Below, in pieces: positions 7,388 through 11,311 of a stretch of DNA of 11,311 nt (within the stretch, counting starts at the first letter, position 1; the number at the start of each line of letters is the position of its first letter). A program made the position numbers and the translations under genes. Location: contig WFRA01000054.1 in NCBI GenBank assembly GCA_015486775.1, positions 1-11,311 of the forward strand, read 5' to 3'. The stretch comes from Kiritimatiellales bacterium (lineage in GTDB: Bacteria > Verrucomicrobiota > Kiritimatiellia > Kiritimatiellales > Pontiellaceae). The notes under the pieces were generated by a model. That model saw nothing but the letters and a program-made list of their open reading frames with translations. It did not search any database and was not told where the DNA came from.

Positions 7388-9529
7388 ATGAAAAGACTAC
7401 TCATGTTGCTGGCGACAACAGCGCTGGCGACAACGAGCATGGCGCTCGTAAACTACAACGACAGCGTCCATTGGACGGGAACAGGTGACTGGACAAATCT
7501 GGACAACTGGGCGGAGACCGCTGCGAGTACCAACGACAACGCGGTGTGGAACCGTCCGGGCTGGGTGGTTGGCAACCCGGCGAACACCAACAACTCCACC
7601 GATGTGGACTGGAACCGGGGCTACGCCCATATCGACAACGGCACGGTGGACATTACGCCGGGATCCCACCCGGACGGCACGGTTCGTTCGATGTGGATCG
7701 GGAGCGACAATGGCAACTCGACGATCAACATCAGCACCGATTTTACGGTTCGCGAAAAGATCTATGCGGGCTACCAAAGCCAGTCGAGCGATGTGGCCAC
7801 CGTCAACCAGACAGCGGGGAACGTCTCGTACGGAACAAGTGCCAGCAGCCGAACCTATTGGGGACGCGGCGATGGCCAGCTTGTCTACAACCTTTCCGGG
7901 GGAACCGTTGCAACCCCGGGCGACTGGAACTTTTTCGGGAACGAAGTGGACAACACCTTCGACACCGGATCTTTCACCCTGAACCAGACCAGCGGCACCT
8001 TTACCGACACCGGGGCGGGACACCTCGTTGTAAGCGATGAGCGGGGAACACATGCCGACGTGAACATAAGCGGGGGAACCTTCAAAGCCAACGCGGCGGG
8101 GTTCCGCATCGCCAGCAAGGGCGTGGCCACCGTCACCGTCAATGGAACGGGCAGCCTGGAATCGTCGGCGACCGACTTTGGCGCGGGTTACTATACCGAT
8201 AGCGGCATCGCGGCGACCGGCACCTTGAATGTGGCGGATTCGGGTAGCGTTACCCATTCGGGAGCCAACTTCATGGTGGGTCGTTCGGGTCACGGCGTAC
8301 TCAACATCAGCGACAGTGCCACCGTCTCCCTCTCCGGCAAGGATGTCTGGGTGGGTCGCTACGGTACCGGCAGCGGGGAAATCAACCAGTCCGGCGGAAC
8401 CTTTACCGCATCGGGATCGGGGATCCTTGAGATTGGCGACAGCGCCAACACGAGCGGAAAAGTAACCGTAAGCGGAGGAACCTTCAATGCCAATTCGGGC
8501 GCGAGCACCCGTATCGGCAATTCTGGAACCGGCACGGTTGTCGTCGAAGGCACAGGCAAGCTAAGCTCCTCCTCCACATTCCTTTCGGTGGGGAGCCACG
8601 GCGGAGCCAGCGGAACCCTGACGGTAAAGGGGAATGGATCGGTTAACACGACCGGCGAGTTCGGTGTGGGCATGTGGCGCGAAACAAGCGGTGTCAATGG
8701 AGTCGGCGTGCTGAACATCTCCGAGAACGGCGCGGTAACCAACAACAGCCCGAACCACTTCTCGATCGGTCGTTCCGGAACCGGAACGCTCAATCTCAGC
8801 GACAACGGCAAACTGATCGTCACCACGGCCAGCGACTTTAATATCGCGGCCTGGGGGAACGGCAGCCAGGGCACCGTCAACATGAGCGGCGGCGTGCTTC
8901 GCCATCTGGGCAACAAGTCACTCTATGTTGGCCGAACCGGAAACGGAACCTTCATCCAGACCGGAGGCGAAGTGGATGTTGCGAGATTCATATTGGCCAA
9001 GGAATCTGGAAGTGAGGGTTTCTACTCCATTTCCGGCGGTAGTCTCTCCGCCAGAAACTATATTACCGGGGGGTTGAATGGCACGGGAACCTTCGAGGTA
9101 CTTGGTTCCGATGCAACGAGCATCGAGTCGGCCAACATTTCGTTCTACGGCGATACCCTGCGGGTTGTGCTGGACGAGAACGGCTCCACCTTGCTGGTGG
9201 CCGACAAAAGCATCAACACCGCCTATAACGGCCAAATCGATATCCGCGGCACTTTTGAACTGGATACCGACGGCACCTTTAACGGGACGGTTGGCGATGT
9301 CTACAACATCGCTTGGGCTTCGGATACCGTCCTGACGAATGGCATGACCTTCACCGATCTCAGCGGAACCGAGTTCGAACTGAGCATTCTCGACAATGTC
9401 AACCAGTCCGGAAACGCGGGAACGGGGCAAATGCTGCAGGCAACGGTCATTCCCGAGCCGGCCACGCTGGGCATGATTGTTGCAGTGGGAGCAAGCCTGC
9501 TCTTCATCCGCCGCAAGTTCATGATCTAA
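7388..9529 (+). CDS. PEP-CTERM-anchored T5SS/PEP-CTERM-type repeat protein
   Basis: A 713-residue exported surface protein with no recognisable enzyme domain. Residues 1-20 or so are a signal peptide (MKRLLMLLATTALATTSMA). Residues about 25-571 are glycine-, serine- and threonine-rich repeats of about 20-40 residues with the pattern hydrophobic-x-hydrophobic-G-x-x-G-x-G-x-hydrophobic, as in IGRSGTGTLNL and VGRTGNGTFIQTGGEV. They match what is known as the T5SS/PEP-CTERM-associated repeat and probably fold as a beta-solenoid. After a short beta domain with FELDTDGTFNGTVGD, the protein ends in VIPEPATLGMIVAV, a hydrophobic helix and RRKFMI: a textbook PEP-CTERM signal, recognised by an exosortase encoded elsewhere. 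Residues 136-571 are nearly the same as residues 798-1233 of the upstream phosphoesterase protein, while both flanks are much more diverged. Likely role: surface scaffold or matrix component. No autotransporter barrel is present. Confidence 0.93.
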   Translation: MKRLLMLLATTALATTSMALVNYNDSVHWTGTGDWTNLDNWAETAASTNDNAVWNRPGWVVGNPANTNNSTDVDWNRGYAHIDNGTVDITPGSHPDGTVRSMWIGSDNGNSTINISTDFTVREKIYAGYQSQSSDVATVNQTAGNVSYGTSASSRTYWGRGDGQLVYNLSGGTVATPGDWNFFGNEVDNTFDTGSFTLNQTSGTFTDTGAGHLVVSDERGTHADVNISGGTFKANAAGFRIASKGVATVTVNGTGSLESSATDFGAGYYTDSGIAATGTLNVADSGSVTHSGANFMVGRSGHGVLNISDSATVSLSGKDVWVGRYGTGSGEINQSGGTFTASGSGILEIGDSANTSGKVTVSGGTFNANSGASTRIGNSGTGTVVVEGTGKLSSSSTFLSVGSHGGASGTLTVKGNGSVNTTGEFGVGMWRETSGVNGVGVLNISENGAVTNNSPNHFSIGRSGTGTLNLSDNGKLIVTTASDFNIAAWGNGSQGTVNMSGGVLRHLGNKSLYVGRTGNGTFIQTGGEVDVARFILAKESGSEGFYSISGGSLSARNYITGGLNGTGTFEVLGSDATSIESANISFYGDTLRVVLDENGSTLLVADKSINTAYNGQIDIRGTFELDTDGTFNGTVGDVYNIAWASDTVLTNGMTFTDLSGTEFELSILDNVNQSGNAGTGQMLQATVIPEPATLGMIVAVGASLLFIRRKFMI
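7793..9100 (+). repeat. Long direct repeat, downstream copy (pairs with 5211-6518)
   Basis: Second copy of the 1308-base repeat, encoding residues 136-571 of the PEP-CTERM repeat protein. It is collinear with 5211-6518 with no net indel. Many differences are third-position or conservative changes, and a 44-base stretch around 8649-8692 is identical to its partner. The encoded GVGMWRETSGVNGVGVLNIS and the following 25 residues are unchanged between the copies. Confidence 0.9.
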
Positions 9530-9548
9530 CGGGTTCCAAACTCTGGAT

Positions 9549-9582
9549 AAAAAAGAGCCGCCCGGCGTGGCGGCTCTTTTTT
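9549..9582. terminator. Intrinsic terminator, near-symmetric (probably bidirectional)
   Basis: Six A, then GAGCCGCC (9555-9562), a six-base loop CGGCGT, then GGCGGCTC (9569-9576) and six T (9577-9582). The A and T runs extend the 8-bp GC-rich core to a 14-bp perfect stem. It lies 19 bases after the stop of the PEP-CTERM protein and closes that transcript. By symmetry it could also stop transcription from the other strand, although no gene comes from that side here. Confidence 0.95.
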
Positions 9583-9625
9583 CATTGGTCGCAGGATGCG
9601 GAAATCGAGAACGTATGGATATGGT

Positions 9626-11311
9626 ATGAAATTGCGCTTATTTGCCAGTGTCGGCATTTTCCTGTTCTCCGTTTCATTTGCTCAAGCGACGGCATCCCAG
9701 TCGCCATCCGATGAGCTTCGGGCGATGGATGGGCTGATTCACCGCATCCTGCCGGGGCATGAAGACCGCTTCCGGCTGGAGCTGATCGCTTCCAGAGATG
9801 GGAAAGATGCCTTCGAGTTGGAGGGGAAGGACGGGCAGGTCGTCATCCGGGGCAACAACGCGCTCTCTCTTGCAACAGGGCTGAACTGGTATCTAAAACA
9901 CACATGTCATATCTCCGTCAGCTATTATAAAGCGAGTCCGATCCAATTGCCGGAAACCCTGCCGCTACCGACTGAAAAACTGCGCAGGGAGAGTGCCTGC
10001 AAGTCCCGGTTCTTCCTAAACTACTGCACGTTTGGCTATTCCATGCCCTGGTGGGGTTTTCCCGACTGGGAACGGCTGATCGACTGGATGGCGCTCAATG
10101 GAATCAACATGCCGCTGGCGATCACTGGGCAGGAAGCGGCTTGGCAAAAGGTGTGGAGAAAGCTTGGCATCCCGGACGATCAGATCCGTGCCTACTTCAC
10201 CGGCCCGGCTCATCTGCCGTGGCATCGGATGACCAATATCGACCGTTGGAACGGACCGCTGCCCCAGGGCTACATCGACAACCAGATGACCCTGCAAAAG
10301 AAGATCCTCCAGCGCGAGCGGGAATTTGGAATGGCACCCGTCCTGCCGGCTTTTGCCGGGCATGTTCCCGAACAGCTGAGGGAGGTTCGCCCGGCGGCGA
10401 AGATCACCAACCTAAAGCCGTGGGAGGGGTTCCCGAAGGAATGCAGCACCTGGTTTCTGGATCCAAAGGATCCGCTTTTCACGGAAATCCAGAAACTTTA
10501 TCTCGAAGAGCAGACCCGGCTGTTCGGAACCGACCATATCTACGGTGCCGATCCCCTGAACGAGATGGAACCGCCCAGCTGGGAGCCGGAGTACCTCGCC
10601 GATGTTGCTTCGACCATCTACAACTCCATGGCGGCGGTGGACCCGGACGCGCAGTGGCTTCAGATGGGTTGGCTCTTCTACCACAAGTCCAAGGATTGGA
10701 CACAGCCCCGCATCAAGGCCATGCTTCGGGCCGTGCCGCAGGACAAGATCATCCTGCTTGATTATTTTTGCGAGCGCACGGAAGTCTGGAAACAGACGGA
10801 TGCCTTTTTCGGCCAGCCCTACATCTGGTGCTATCTCGGAAACTTTGGCGGCGCAACAAGCATCAACGGCGACCTCAAGGATCTCGACAAGCGGCTGACC
10901 CATGTTCTCGGCGATCCAAGGACTGGAAAAATGGTTGGCGTGGGCGGAACGCTCGAGGCCTTCTCCCCCAACACCATCTTCTACGACTACCTCTTCGAGC
11001 GGCCTTGGTTCCCCGGCAAGTTGGATCTGGAAAACTGGGTAGAAGAATATGCCCTGACCCGCACGGGCCAGCCGGATGAAAACATTTCCAAAGCCTGGAA
11101 GCTGCTCGTGAACAAGATCTATCTCCACTCGACCCGGGGCTTCCGTCCGCTAATGGCCTGCCGCCCCTCCCTCGTCGGGCATGGAAGAAAGCCCACCAAC
11201 CCGGATGTCTACTACGATCGACTCGACCTGCTCGAAGTCTGGCACCTGATGCTGCTCGCCAAGGATACGGAGCGCGACAGCTACCGGCAGGATCTCGTCC
11301 TGGTGGTCAAC
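9626..11311 (+). CDS. Alpha-N-acetylglucosaminidase, glycoside hydrolase family 89 (3' truncated by window edge)
   Basis: Predicted exported exo-enzyme removing terminal alpha-linked N-acetylglucosamine, as in heparan sulfate or GlcNAc-alpha-capped mucin glycans. The frame is open for 562 codons to the right edge; compared with human NAGLU (743 residues) roughly 150 C-terminal residues are missing. Residues 1-21 form a signal peptide (MKLRLFASVGIFLFSVSFAQA). A small N-terminal domain precedes the catalytic barrel, which opens near NYCTFGYSMPWWGFPDWE and continues with IDWMALNGINMPLA, TGQEA and PVLPAFAGHVPE. Glu313 in DPLNEMEPPS (10562-10564) matches the human catalytic Glu316, and Glu444 in GGTLEAFSP (10955-10957) matches human Glu446. 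The start is not certain: there is no good Shine-Dalgarno, and an in-frame ATG at 9596 would add ten residues. It lies just after the terminator of the repeat-protein unit and so probably has its own promoter or depends on read-through. It may act with the galactosidase on the same glycans. Confidence 0.95.
   Translation, partial: MKLRLFASVGIFLFSVSFAQATASQSPSDELRAMDGLIHRILPGHEDRFRLELIASRDGKDAFELEGKDGQVVIRGNNALSLATGLNWYLKHTCHISVSYYKASPIQLPETLPLPTEKLRRESACKSRFFLNYCTFGYSMPWWGFPDWERLIDWMALNGINMPLAITGQEAAWQKVWRKLGIPDDQIRAYFTGPAHLPWHRMTNIDRWNGPLPQGYIDNQMTLQKKILQREREFGMAPVLPAFAGHVPEQLREVRPAAKITNLKPWEGFPKECSTWFLDPKDPLFTEIQKLYLEEQTRLFGTDHIYGADPLNEMEPPSWEPEYLADVASTIYNSMAAVDPDAQWLQMGWLFYHKSKDWTQPRIKAMLRAVPQDKIILLDYFCERTEVWKQTDAFFGQPYIWCYLGNFGGATSINGDLKDLDKRLTHVLGDPRTGKMVGVGGTLEAFSPNTIFYDYLFERPWFPGKLDLENWVEEYALTRTGQPDENISKAWKLLVNKIYLHSTRGFRPLMACRPSLVGHGRKPTNPDVYYDRLDLLEVWHLMLLAKDTERDSYRQDLVLVVN

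Noticed and set aside
5211..9100. Direct repeats as the ends of a mobile element
   Set aside because: The repeats lie within coding sequences in the same frame and no transposase, integrase or target-site duplication is visible. Gene duplication or conversion explains them better.
7388..9529. Possible classical type V autotransporter
   Set aside because: The repeats resemble autotransporter passenger repeats, but there is no C-terminal beta-barrel; the protein ends in a PEP-CTERM anchor.
10051..10761. Plus-strand open frame of 236 codons and a minus-strand frame at 10412-11128
   Set aside because: Both lie inside the GH89 gene, whose own frame contains all family motifs and both catalytic glutamates.

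Overview
This window looks like part of a carbohydrate-utilisation and cell-surface region from a GC-rich, Gram-negative member of the Planctomycetes-Verrucomicrobia-Chlamydiae superphylum. Kiritimatiellota (Pontiella-like marine polysaccharide degraders) is my best guess. The basis is the combination of a PEP-CTERM sorting tail, long T5SS/PEP-CTERM-associated repeats, a C-terminal Asp-rich calcium-loop domain of a kind common in Verrucomicrobia-like secreted proteins, and two exo-glycosidases (GH36 and GH89) beside an AraC-type regulator. The taxonomic call is inference; no rRNA or marker gene is present.

Layout. (1) From the left edge to 1853 (+): an alpha-galactosidase of family GH36, missing its N-terminus at the window edge. 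(2) 1856-2701 (-): an AraC-family regulator, convergent with the galactosidase with only two bases between the stop codons. (3) 2702-2819: a divergent regulatory region with a 14-bp stepped direct repeat containing TATAAATT. (4) 2820-7268 (+): a very large secreted protein of 1482 residues. It runs signal peptide, calcineurin-like metallophosphoesterase, three copies of an unnamed beta-rich module, a long T5SS/PEP-CTERM-type repeat region, and a calcium-loop C-terminal domain. (5) A 119-base gap with a strong GC-rich hairpin. (6) 7388-9529 (+): a 713-residue secreted protein that is essentially the repeat half of the previous one, but ends in a PEP-CTERM membrane anchor. (7) A near-perfect 14-bp-stem terminator at 9549-9582. 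(8) From 9626 to the right edge (+): an alpha-N-acetylglucosaminidase (GH89, NAGLU type) with a signal peptide, missing its C-terminus. The GH89 gene runs off the window.

How it may fit together. The AraC regulator probably senses a sugar-derived ligand and controls the divergent large-protein transcript, and perhaps the galactosidase. The two repeat proteins share a core of 436 residues, about 87 % identical by hand count, with no indel. One copy is fused to a phosphoesterase and has no visible anchor. The other has no enzyme and is predicted to be processed by an exosortase. A reasonable hypothesis is a surface scaffold with matching beta-solenoids, one anchored and one enzyme-bearing, made beside exo-glycosidases that trim alpha-linked galactose and alpha-linked GlcNAc from glycans. 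This pair is the most unusual content of the window.
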